Notes under the pieces: model-generated
The model's input: only the letters and a program-made list of their open reading frames with translations
What the model was told of the DNA's origin: nothing
The model's database searches: none
Assembly (NCBI GenBank): GCA_015232735.1
Contig: JADFZC010000200.1
Coordinates: 1 to 5,507 of the forward strand
Length of the DNA: 5,507 nucleotides
DNA from: Oligoflexales bacterium
GTDB lineage: Bacteria; Bdellovibrionota; Oligoflexia; Oligoflexales; Oligoflexaceae
Direction: 5' to 3'
Shown here: one piece after another, positions 1-5,507 of the stretch
Layout: every line of letters begins with the position of its first letter
How positions within the stretch are numbered: position 1 is the stretch's first letter
Translations under genes and position numbers: made by a program

Positions 1-1302
1 CTTTTGCCCAGAAACTGCAAGTTGACAATAAATGGAAAAATAAAGCTCATCGAGATGGACTGGAACTACATAGTCAGCAATAATCTGATAAAAAGGGTTA
101 TTGCAACCGTGCGCGATGTCACTGAAATAAAAAGGCTTGAGCAGGAATCTCTTGAACATCAGAAGGAGATGGAAATAATAAGTGAAATCCTCCCTGTTTC
201 CAGGATGGATTTTTCAGATTTCATATGCAACTCAAAGGAATTTATCTGTCAGAACCATATGCTTATCGAGAAGATTGACGGAAGAAGCACTGACATGATT
301 GCAGTTCTTTTCAGAAATATGCATACCATTAAAGGCGAAGCGCGGCTCTATGGTTTCAAGAGCATTTGCAGCAGCGTGCACAAGGCGGAACAGACCTATG
401 ACATTTTAAGATTGACCGGTGTGGATGTGCAGGAATCGGACAAGAGACAGATGAAGGAGGAACTGAAAGACGTCGAGAAATTGATTGCAAGATATAATGA
501 CATCAGCACAAACAAGCTTGGCAGGGCAGCTTCCGAGGTCGACCATGATAAAGTCGTTCTGAACAGAAGTCTTATAAAGTCGGTCTCCGAGCCTTTGCTT
601 CAGATCGATATTGATAAAACCGGCGAACATAAAAGCACCTTTGAAAGATTGCGTAATTTCTTTATATGGGCAAACACTTATGATTTTTCAATCTGCTTGT
701 CAGGCATGTTGAAGGGGATGCCCATATTGGCCAGGGAGCTGGAAAAGGAATCCCCGGAAATATTGATCGCAAACGGCAAAATCCGGATAACAAAGGAGGA
801 GAACGATCTTATCAAAAAAGTGCTCATACATGCATTTCGCAATTCAATCGATCATGGCATTGAAACCCCTGAGGAACGGAGGAGAGCTGGCAAATCGGAA
901 AAAGGGAAAATAGAGATTTCAACGGACATAGTTGATGAAAATTTAAGGATTCTTTACAGGGATGACGGAAGAGGTCTCAATTTGTATGCGATCAGGGAGA
1001 AGGCGATTCAAAGAAAATTGATTGGAGAGAGTCATAATCTCGGATGGCAGTACATAGCCGAACTGATTTTCACATCCGGGATGTCGACGTCAAACAAAGT
1101 CACCAAGATTTCAGGGCGCGGCGTCGGAATGAACGCCATCAAGAAATTTGTGGAATCATACGGGGGAAGCGTCAATCTGATCCTGGAAGGAGAGGTGCCT
1201 CTATCGGGCTTTGCCCCTTTTACACTCTCCATCACCATCCTGCGAGGCAGGCAGCACATGCTCCATGCTGTGCACAGGCAGTTATTCGATTTTGCAGCCT
1301 GA
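1..1302 (+). CDS. CheA-like histidine kinase: PAS end, Hpt, CheA-type ATPase (5' partial)
   Basis: C-terminal part of a cytoplasmic-facing signalling kinase. The frame is open from base 1, so the apparent TTG start at 4 is not real and the gene begins upstream. Residues (counted from base 4) 1-45 look like the end of a PAS/PAC domain (TVRDVTEIKRLE), followed by a short helix. Residues 65-165 form an Hpt domain with phospho-acceptor His107 in HTIKGEARLYGF. Residues 215-412 form a CheA P4-type ATPase: N box LIHAFRNSIDHGIETPEE (274-291), G1 box YRDDGRGLN (318-326) and G2 box SGRGVGMNAIKKF (370-382). The family autophosphorylates the Hpt His and passes phosphate to a response regulator. The P3 dimerisation helices are not recognisable, and the protein stops about 20 residues after P4, so no CheW-like P5 domain is present. 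It is therefore probably not a standard receptor-array CheA. No response regulator lies in view. The class is secure; the partner and signal are unknown. Confidence 0.88.
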   Translation, partial: LLPRNCKLTINGKIKLIEMDWNYIVSNNLIKRVIATVRDVTEIKRLEQESLEHQKEMEIISEILPVSRMDFSDFICNSKEFICQNHMLIEKIDGRSTDMIAVLFRNMHTIKGEARLYGFKSICSSVHKAEQTYDILRLTGVDVQESDKRQMKEELKDVEKLIARYNDISTNKLGRAASEVDHDKVVLNRSLIKSVSEPLLQIDIDKTGEHKSTFERLRNFFIWANTYDFSICLSGMLKGMPILARELEKESPEILIANGKIRITKEENDLIKKVLIHAFRNSIDHGIETPEERRRAGKSEKGKIEISTDIVDENLRILYRDDGRGLNLYAIREKAIQRKLIGESHNLGWQYIAELIFTSGMSTSNKVTKISGRGVGMNAIKKFVESYGGSVNLILEGEVPLSGFAPFTLSITILRGRQHMLHAVHRQLFDFAA

Positions 1303-1321
1303 AAGGGAAAGGTTTTTTTTT
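1296..1321 (+). terminator. possible weak intrinsic terminator after the kinase gene
   Basis: The stop codon region AGCCT (1296-1300) can pair with AGGTT (1310-1314) through a nine-base loop, including one G-U pair, and a run of nine T (1313-1321) follows. The stem is short and overlaps the stop codon, so the case rests mainly on the T tract and its place in a 25-bp gap between convergent genes. On the opposite strand the same tract is a run of A and would not end the minus-strand operon. Confidence 0.3.
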
Positions 1322-1327
1322 GGTCTG

Positions 1328-2008
1328 TCAGTGTCCAAGTTCCGTGCCGCCCTGGGATGTGCGTCCGGTGATTTCACGGAGCCTTTGAATGATGATTGCA
1401 GTCTCGACGCTCTTTGGATTTATCACAAGCGAGGTCTCATATGCCCTCAGCGCCTTTACGTACTGTTTCTGCAGGTAAAAGACGTTTCCCTGAAGATCAT
1501 AAAGCACGCTTACATGGGGAAACTCCGATATAAGCTGGCCGAGCTTTACATTTGCGACATCATAATCGCCCCTGAGTATCGTAGCCTGGGTCGATGCGAT
1601 GCCTTCGGAAAGTCTGTTCATGGATTCTCTTGAAATCTCCTTGCACTGGTCGAGCTTCTTTGCCGCCTCTTCGGACATTCCTCCCGAGGCCGTGGAATTT
1701 GCAAGCGGTATGAGGTTAAAGTTGACTCTGTGGCGGCTGGTGAAGGAAGACCTTGGAAGAACGACGGAGTTTTCGAAGTAACCCTCCTTTAAAACCGTGA
1801 TGCGCGCGTAGTCCCTGTCGCCTGAATCAAAAACCCGGTCAAGGGAAATGTCAAGCGGCGTCTGTCCTATGACTGTCCTGTTGTTGTTGCTGTTTATGAC
1901 GATAACATCAGATTTTTCAGGCGTAGAGGTCACAGTCAGGGTGCCTATGCTTGCGCATCCCGTCATGCACATTATAAATGGCGTCAATAATACACTTTTC
2001 ATAGGCAT
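1328..2008 (-). CDS. outer-membrane lipoprotein with PEGA-like domain and C-terminal TPR
   Basis: A 226-residue predicted lipoprotein. Residues 1-17 are a short signal peptide ending in lipobox MTGC with Cys18 as the lipidated residue. Position +2 is Ala, not Asp, which favours sorting to the outer membrane. Residues about 22-100 read as a PEGA-type beta domain: TLTVTSTPEKSDVIV, then GQTPLDISL and ITVLKEGYF. A Ser/Gly-rich linker and a helix (112-145) follow, then TPR-like helices (147-200), the clearest being LQGNVFYLQKQYVKALRAY with a closing NPKS. PEGA domains are known from surface and envelope proteins, and TPRs are protein-docking modules, so a scaffold role in the periplasm is likely. 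ATG at 2008 is preceded by GGAAAG four bases upstream. The second ATG (2002, Met3) has ten-base spacing and gives an equally good signal peptide. It is last in the minus-strand block, 104 bp after the barrel gene. Specific function unknown. Confidence 0.82.
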   Translation of the reverse strand: MPMKSVLLTPFIMCMTGCASIGTLTVTSTPEKSDVIVINSNNNRTVIGQTPLDISLDRVFDSGDRDYARITVLKEGYFENSVVLPRSSFTSRHRVNFNLIPLANSTASGGMSEEAAKKLDQCKEISRESMNRLSEGIASTQATILRGDYDVANVKLGQLISEFPHVSVLYDLQGNVFYLQKQYVKALRAYETSLVINPKSVETAIIIQRLREITGRTSQGGTELGH

Positions 2009-2112
2009 TATTCTTTCCGCTCATAATTTTGGTCTGAATTCTTCAAACCTCATTTTTATAAATCGGAAAAAAAATTTTTTTCTTTAGTGAAAAAAAGACG
2101 GAAAACTCTGAA
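2009..2112 (-). promoter_or_regulatory. AT-rich gap between barrel and lipoprotein genes, possible promoter
   Basis: This 104-bp gap is the only real break in the minus-strand block and is much richer in A and T than its flanks. On the minus strand it carries GATTTATAAAAATG (around 2054-2066), which contains a TATAAA -10-like element, downstream of an A7T8 tract that would bend DNA or act as an UP-like element. No convincing -35 box at standard spacing was found. The lipoprotein ribosome-binding site GCGGAAAG sits at its downstream edge. The lipoprotein may thus have its own promoter, or be read through from the operon. Confidence 0.25.
2067..2096 (-). terminator. A/T hairpin followed by T8 tract downstream of barrel gene
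   Basis: On the minus strand TTTTTTTC (2096-2089) pairs perfectly with GAAAAAAA (2082-2075) across the six-base loop ACTAAA, and eight T follow directly (2074-2067). The geometry is that of an intrinsic terminator placed 17 bases after the barrel stop codon. The stem is almost all A-U, so it would be weak and could give partial termination, lowering lipoprotein expression relative to the motor genes. It may also be a by-product of the low-complexity tract. Confidence 0.35.
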
Positions 2113-2742
2113 TTATAAGGAAGCTCCTATGCCGCCCATGACATTATACTCGGAAATATGGCTGGTTAGGGGACCTTTGAGGGAGATGTAGCGGATTTTC
2201 GTCGTGATATAGTACTTTTCGCTGAATTGGTAATCGATAGAGAGGGTTATTCCTGCCCCGGCGTAGGATGAATTTATCGATTGGTACTGCCTCTGGTTGA
2301 AGGAAAATCCTATCGATGGCCTGAAGACCTCAAAATATGACCAGCTTATCGTCCTGTCATTATATTGAAAGGGGCGGTTGAAGGTAAATGGGTAGTAGGC
2401 CAGCTCAAGGTCGAAACCGAAGCCGAGGTCCATGCTTTTTGTTCCGAGGATATAAAAACTGTAGGATGGTCTGAAAACAAACCGGTCCCCTATCTCGCTT
2501 TCGTAGACAAAATGATAGATCCCAAGATTTGCGAGTTTGTCCCTGGTCGTCTTTGTTTTTGCGTCAAGCTGGAAATATCCGCCCATTATGCTGTAACCCG
2601 AGGCAAGTATGATTTCCGGGATGAAGATGAGGGATGCAAGGTATAGTGCCAGGGAACGGACAAGAAGATTTGTATTAAATCTTCTTTTATGGCGGCATAT
2701 GTATTTCATATGTCTAACCGGCTTTTGGAAGGGTTGTGTCAT
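2113..2742 (-). CDS. probable small outer-membrane beta-barrel protein
   Basis: A 209-residue secreted protein that I do not recognise as a named family. The basic stretch RHKRRF (17-22) precedes a hydrophobic segment LALYLASLIFIPEIILA (31-47), a signal peptide with likely cleavage near Ala47/Ser48. The mature part (about 160 residues) has alternating polar/aromatic strands with turns, such as RFVFRPSYSFYILG, SYFEVFRPSIGFSFN, AGAGITLSIDYQF and KYYITTKIRYISLKG, and closes with a Gly-rich strand ending in Leu. This fits an eight-strand-type barrel, though the last residue is not the usual Phe. Start choice is uncertain. ATG at 2742 overlaps the preceding gene by 29 bases and has AAGGA eight bases upstream, which is also that gene's Lys/Glu coding. 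ATG at 2709 lies four bases after that gene's stop, gives a shorter signal peptide, but lacks a ribosome-binding site. Tight linkage implies translational coupling and a shared role with the rotor-like protein. Confidence 0.72.
   Translation of the reverse strand: MTQPFQKPVRHMKYICRHKRRFNTNLLVRSLALYLASLIFIPEIILASGYSIMGGYFQLDAKTKTTRDKLANLGIYHFVYESEIGDRFVFRPSYSFYILGTKSMDLGFGFDLELAYYPFTFNRPFQYNDRTISWSYFEVFRPSIGFSFNQRQYQSINSSYAGAGITLSIDYQFSEKYYITTKIRYISLKGPLTSHISEYNVMGGIGASL
2662..2686. repeat. perfect 10-bp inverted repeat inside the start of the barrel gene
   Basis: AAGAAGATTT (2662-2671) and AAATCTTCTT (2677-2686) are exact reverse complements around a five-base spacer. In the minus-strand mRNA this is a stable-geometry hairpin beginning about 23 bases after the ATG at 2709 and about 56 after the ATG at 2742. 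It encodes part of the signal peptide n-region. No T tract follows on the minus strand, so it is not a classic terminator. It could mask or pause translation at the operon junction, or limit mRNA decay. Confidence 0.6.
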
Positions 2743-4894
2743 TTTCCTTTTCCTTATCCGCTTCGCTGGGCGATTTATCCTTGTCGCTTATATTCTCGTC
2801 TGGTTTTTTTGCATCAGCACTGGAATCCGCCGGCTTTTTATCACCATCTGCCTGCGCTGGAGGTATCGGCTGTGAGGCCTGAGGCGGTTTTGGCGCCTGA
2901 GGGGCCATTGGAGGTCTCGGCGCGCCGACGGGAGCCTGAGGCGGTCTGGGCGTCTGCGCTGATTGGGGCGTTTGCGGTGCTGCAGGTGCCATGGGAGGTG
3001 TCGGAGCAGGTCTCGATGCAGGCGGTGCTGAAGGAGCAGTCGCTGCCTGCGTCTCGGCGGTTTTTTGAACCAGCCCGGGGGCCGGCGTCTGGACTGTCTG
3101 GGGAGGGCTTTGCTGGGCTGAGGCGCTTTGAACCGGTTTTGGAGCCTGCGGCTGATGTGCGGCTCTTTGCTGCTTGAGCCTTTCCGCCTGTTCCTCCTCA
3201 CTTGCCTGGCTGTCTTCCAATGTCTTTTCAGATTCTCTTCTCAACAATATTTCTTCAAGGGCAAAGGCGATTGTTTCCCGGACCTTGCCTATTTCCGTCT
3301 TATTGAAGGTCTTGCTCTTGTCAAGGTTCTTGAATCCCTCGAAAAGGAGGAATTTCTGTTTTTCGTTCATTATTTCTTCAAAATTGCGTCTCTGGTCCTT
3401 GGGGACATTGAAAAGGGCCATAGTCCAGTCGTTGAGGGTGAATCTCGGAAAGATCTCTCCGATCACATCCATCGGCTGGTTGAACAGGACATAAAAGGGC
3501 GGCCTTATGGTTTTAAGAAAAGAGTCCGGACCGCTGGCCTCGTAAACCTCCTTTTCCTCGTTTGTGTCGGCGGAAAGCAGAAATTCGACCAGGCCCCGTT
3601 CATGCTCATAATATTCAAGCATCTTCGGATCATTGAGAGGTTTCAGCTTCAGAGCCATCTCCCTTATGGAAGCAACCTCCTCCTTTGGCAGAAGATCGGG
3701 CTTGAATGTCGGGTCGAGAAGCTTGCCCCATGCGCCGGGGAATGCCATCTTCCCGTACCGGATGGACACGCTGGAAGGCATGTATGCAAGGATTGAGAGC
3801 GCCTTCCATTGTCCAAGTTCCCGGAGAATTTCAACGACGTCATTTTCGAGTCTCCACAGGTATGTCAGAAGTTCGTCAAAGTCAAGGCGCAGCGCCGCTT
3901 TCCTGTTTTGTGTAAGGCTGTTGAGAAGCTCCCACGACTGAAGGCCCATCTGTGCCTTGCTGAACATGACCGATAGCCATTGCCTTCCTGTTGTCAGTGA
4001 GAAAATCTTGTTCTGTATCTGAATAGGGAATTCCTTGACAGCCCCGGTGACTATCCTGGGATCTGTTTTCAGGTATTCGGAGAAGATGAGGATATCCTGG
4101 AGCCTCGGGAACGCCGGGTCGCTGACGAGCGTAAGGATAAGCGGCTTTGCGTGTTCCTTGAGTTTTACAGGATCCTGGAACACCATGTTTGCGCGGTTAT
4201 CGTCATCCTTTCCATGTTCACTCCTGGAAGCTGTGATCGGCTGTGCAGGCATCTGGGAAGTCCCTCCCATTCCTCCGGCCTTGCTTGAAACCTCCAGAAG
4301 TCCCTTTCTGATCTGCGATGAGAGATTTCTTATTATCAGGAATATACCGAGAAGAAAGAGGACAAGCGCCGATCCTGCGATAACGATGTATTCGGTCCTG
4401 ATACCTCCGTCCTTGTTTACCCAGGGCCTGAGCTCGAATTTTATGTTGTCCCGTCCAAGGACAAGTCCAAGGTTGCTGAACAGCGCCTCCCTGAGCTCGG
4501 TAAGCTCATCGCTTGTCACTGATGAGGGAAGGGTCACGATCATATCGACGGATTGTATCCTGGGCATCAGATCATGAACCGACTTTGACTCATCGTCCCA
4601 TACATCAACTACTTTCATGTCAGGTGCCGCGTGAAACGGAAGCATGATTTGAGGGGATTGGGCAGGAGGGATCATCCCTCCCATGTCGCGGCGCAGCGGC
4701 ATGACTTTTATGGTGACAAGGACCGGCATCATGGGAAAGCGTCCCTTGATGAACTCTATGGCCTTTCCAGTGAGGTAAGATTCAACCTCGACCACCTTGG
4801 GACTCTTTTGCATCGTCTGGGCTTTCATGATAGCCGGGACCAGGATCGAAAGACCGGCGGTCAGCAGTATCAGCCATTTGATAAAAGTCTTCAT
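2714..4894 (-). CDS. FliF-FliG-like fusion: reduced M-ring domain, membrane segment, rotor/switch domain
   Basis: A 726-residue inner-membrane protein. In flagella, FliF builds the MS ring and FliG binds it and receives stator torque; here both appear in one chain. Residues 5-22 are a signal/first membrane segment. Residues 33-158 are periplasmic and match the third ring-building motif of FliF: VEVESYLTGKAIEFI then PVLVTIKVMPL, a Pro/Met-rich insert (70-113) where FliF carries its beta-collar, and VDMIVTLPSSVTSDEL ending in GRDNIKFELRPW. A second membrane helix is at 169-188. After a linker, residues 245-420 are helical and resemble FliG N/middle repeats (DPRIVTGAVKEFPIQIQNKI; LRELGQWKALSILAYMP). 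Residues 466-553 resemble the FliG C domain, including ALFNVPKDQRRNFEEIMNEK and KVRETIAFALEEIL. Residues 575-685 are Pro/Ala/Gln-rich, and the end is charged. ATG at 4894 overlaps the MotB-like stop as ATGA, with GGAG seven bases upstream. The core is smaller than FliF plus FliG. Homology is judged by eye; the fusion order is the strongest evidence. Confidence 0.72.
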   Translation of the reverse strand: MKTFIKWLILLTAGLSILVPAIMKAQTMQKSPKVVEVESYLTGKAIEFIKGRFPMMPVLVTIKVMPLRRDMGGMIPPAQSPQIMLPFHAAPDMKVVDVWDDESKSVHDLMPRIQSVDMIVTLPSSVTSDELTELREALFSNLGLVLGRDNIKFELRPWVNKDGGIRTEYIVIAGSALVLFLLGIFLIIRNLSSQIRKGLLEVSSKAGGMGGTSQMPAQPITASRSEHGKDDDNRANMVFQDPVKLKEHAKPLILTLVSDPAFPRLQDILIFSEYLKTDPRIVTGAVKEFPIQIQNKIFSLTTGRQWLSVMFSKAQMGLQSWELLNSLTQNRKAALRLDFDELLTYLWRLENDVVEILRELGQWKALSILAYMPSSVSIRYGKMAFPGAWGKLLDPTFKPDLLPKEEVASIREMALKLKPLNDPKMLEYYEHERGLVEFLLSADTNEEKEVYEASGPDSFLKTIRPPFYVLFNQPMDVIGEIFPRFTLNDWTMALFNVPKDQRRNFEEIMNEKQKFLLFEGFKNLDKSKTFNKTEIGKVRETIAFALEEILLRRESEKTLEDSQASEEEQAERLKQQRAAHQPQAPKPVQSASAQQSPPQTVQTPAPGLVQKTAETQAATAPSAPPASRPAPTPPMAPAAPQTPQSAQTPRPPQAPVGAPRPPMAPQAPKPPQASQPIPPAQADGDKKPADSSADAKKPDENISDKDKSPSEADKEKENDTTLPKAG
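2780..3170 (-). other. low-complexity Pro/Ala/Gln-rich tail of the FliF-FliG-like protein
   Basis: This segment encodes about residues 575-705 of the fusion protein. It is dominated by Pro, Ala and Gln with recurrent QAPKP, QTPQ, RPPQAP and PPMAP motifs, then turns into a Lys/Asp/Ser/Glu-rich end. It follows directly on the torque-domain-like region and on a charged helix (ESEKTLEDSQASEEEQAERLKQ in register 554-575). Such tails are normally disordered and act as tethers or binding platforms. The biased codons create long open frames on both strands here, which are not genes. Confidence 0.8.
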
Positions 4895-5507
4895 GATTTG
4901 ACTCCAACAGGCTCTATGACAAGCATTATTTTGCGGGCAAGCGCCAGTTCCTCGGTTTGATTTTTTGGCATTTCATCTTTCAGAAGGTCCGTTTTCACCC
5001 CGTGGCCCATAAGTTTTATTCGTGAAAGGGGTATCCCTTTCTCCTCTATCAGCCTCAGGGCGCTGACCGCCCGCAGTGTCGACAGTTCAAGGTTGTCCCT
5101 GAATTTTCTGAAGGAGCCGCTGCGGACCGGTCTTCTGTCAGCAAAACCGACTATATTGAGGGTATTTTGCCCTGCGAACGGCAGGTATGCCTCCACAAAC
5201 CTTGTCAGGACAGCTATGCCCTCTTTTTTAAGGCTGGTACTTGCATTGTCGAAGAAGGAGACGTTCGGGAAAGTTATAACCATCGTTTCCGCAACCCTTC
5301 TCACTTCGGCGTTGAGCGCCGCGATGGTGACGATCCCTTCTTTTACATCCTTGTTCAAAGCCGCATCTTTCTGTTTTGCATCACTCAGTTTTTCATCCTT
5401 GTTCAAAGCCACCTCATTCTGCCTTGCATCACTCAGTTTTTCATCCTTGTTGAAAGCCGCATCTTTCTGTTTTGCATCACTCAGTTTTTCATCCTTGTTC
5501 AAAGCCA
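4891..5507 (-). CDS. MotB/OmpA-like peptidoglycan-binding protein (5' partial)
   Basis: C-terminal part of a probable stator-like anchor. The frame is open to the window edge, and the TTG at 5502 lies inside a repeat, so the start and any N-terminal membrane helix are outside. Counted from 5502, residues 1-51 are a highly charged 16-residue tandem repeat (ALNKDEKLSDAKQKDA type). Residues 55-72 form a helix, and residues 73-197 are an OmpA/MotB domain: ITFPNVSFFDNASTSLKKEG, then LNIVGFADRRPV, DNLELSTLRAVSAL, GIPLSRIKLMGHG and ARKIMLVIEP. Asp122 and Arg144 occupy the positions that bind diaminopimelate in this family. The NLELSTLRA block and RRPVRSGSFRKF spacing are closer to MotB than to OmpA or Pal. 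The usual GHTD motif is GFAD here. The stop codon overlaps the start of the FliF-FliG-like gene (ATGA), so the two are co-translated. A MotA-like partner would be expected upstream. It could instead be a plain OmpA-type anchor without an ion channel. Confidence 0.82.
   Translation of the reverse strand, partial: ALNKDEKLSDAKQKDAAFNKDEKLSDARQNEVALNKDEKLSDAKQKDAALNKDVKEGIVTIAALNAEVRRVAETMVITFPNVSFFDNASTSLKKEGIAVLTRFVEAYLPFAGQNTLNIVGFADRRPVRSGSFRKFRDNLELSTLRAVSALRLIEEKGIPLSRIKLMGHGVKTDLLKDEMPKNQTEELALARKIMLVIEPVGVKS
4902..4905 (-). promoter_or_regulatory. ribosome-binding site of the FliF-FliG-like gene
   Basis: GGAG on the minus strand lies seven bases before the ATG at 4894, inside the last codons of the MotB-like gene. 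It supports this start and, with the ATGA overlap, translational coupling of the two genes. Confidence 0.7.
5347..5507 (-). repeat. 48-bp in-frame tandem repeats, at least 3 full copies
   Basis: Full units on the minus strand are 5505-5458, 5457-5410 and 5409-5362, with a partial unit 5361-5347. Each unit encodes 16 residues of the form A-L/F-N-K-D-E-K-L-S-D-A-K/R-Q-x-x-A/V. The first and third units differ at one of 48 bases, while the middle unit differs from its neighbours at five or more. The 13 bases at the window edge match the middle type. The array runs off the window, so its true length is unknown. The product is charged and helix-prone, probably a spacer or coiled coil between the membrane and the peptidoglycan-binding domain. 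Confidence 0.92.

Noticed and set aside
4..6. TTG as start of the kinase gene
   Set aside because: The frame is open from base 1 and the sequence begins in the middle of a PAS-like domain, so the window simply cuts the gene.
1044..1633. Plus-strand open frames across the kinase end and the lipoprotein gene
   Set aside because: They overlap two convergent genes with recognisable domains and contain no plausible protein features.
2788..3201. Arg-rich open frame on the minus strand (137 codons)
   Set aside because: It is a shifted frame of the Pro/Gln/Ala-rich tail. CCN, CAG and GCN codons read one base over give Arg, Pro and Leu. It has no start context and no domain.
3128..4577. Several long plus-strand open frames opposite the FliF-FliG-like gene
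   Set aside because: They lie wholly antisense to a gene with clear domains, show no recognisable motifs, and reflect codon bias of the real gene on the other strand.
2714..4894. Ordinary flagellar fliF or fliG gene
   Set aside because: A single frame spans both homologies, the periplasmic part is far shorter than in FliF, and the FliG-like part has an extra long tail. Neither standard name fits, so no gene symbol is given.
5500..5502. TTG as start of the MotB-like gene
   Set aside because: It falls inside the second residue of a tandem repeat unit whose frame stays open to the window edge, so the gene starts upstream.
5347..5507. Possible CRISPR array
   Set aside because: The units are directly adjacent with no spacers, and they encode an in-frame 16-residue repeat within a larger gene.

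Overview
The window looks like chromosomal DNA from a Gram-negative (diderm) bacterium. Evidence for an outer membrane is a lipoprotein signal with lipobox, a predicted outer-membrane beta-barrel, and an OmpA/MotB-type peptidoglycan-binding domain. The taxon cannot be fixed from the sequence. A PAS-Hpt-HATPase kinase of this layout would suit a deltaproteobacterial-type lineage (Desulfobacterota, Myxococcota, Bdellovibrionota), but that is only an impression. No RNA genes, insertion sequences or CRISPR arrays are visible.

Layout: positions 1-1302 (+) hold the 3' part of a CheA-like histidine kinase: end of a PAS domain, an Hpt domain with a phospho-acceptor His, and a CheA-type ATPase domain, with no CheW-like domain after it. 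It converges on a minus-strand block that fills the rest of the window. Read in transcription order (right to left), that block is: (i) 5507-4891, a 5'-truncated MotB/OmpA-like protein whose N-terminal visible part is a 16-residue tandem repeat; (ii) 4894-2714, a 726-residue protein that reads as a natural fusion of a reduced FliF (M-ring) to a FliG-like (rotor/switch) region, with a long Pro/Ala/Gln-rich tail; (iii) 2742-2113, a small secreted protein resembling an outer-membrane beta-barrel; (iv) 2008-1328, a lipoprotein with a PEGA-like domain and a C-terminal TPR. Genes (i) and (ii) overlap by ATGA, (ii) and (iii) overlap or nearly touch, and (iv) follows after a 104-bp AT-rich gap.

Taken together, the minus-strand genes suggest an envelope-spanning motor. 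A stator-like peptidoglycan anchor, a one-polypeptide inner-membrane ring plus torque-receiving rotor, an outer-membrane barrel and an outer-membrane lipoprotein are encoded side by side, with no flagellar export, rod or hook gene in view. The domain homologies are read by eye from sequence patterns. The idea of a non-flagellar (for example gliding or envelope-force) machine is inference. The kinase next door could be a control input, but it is on the opposite strand and may be unrelated.
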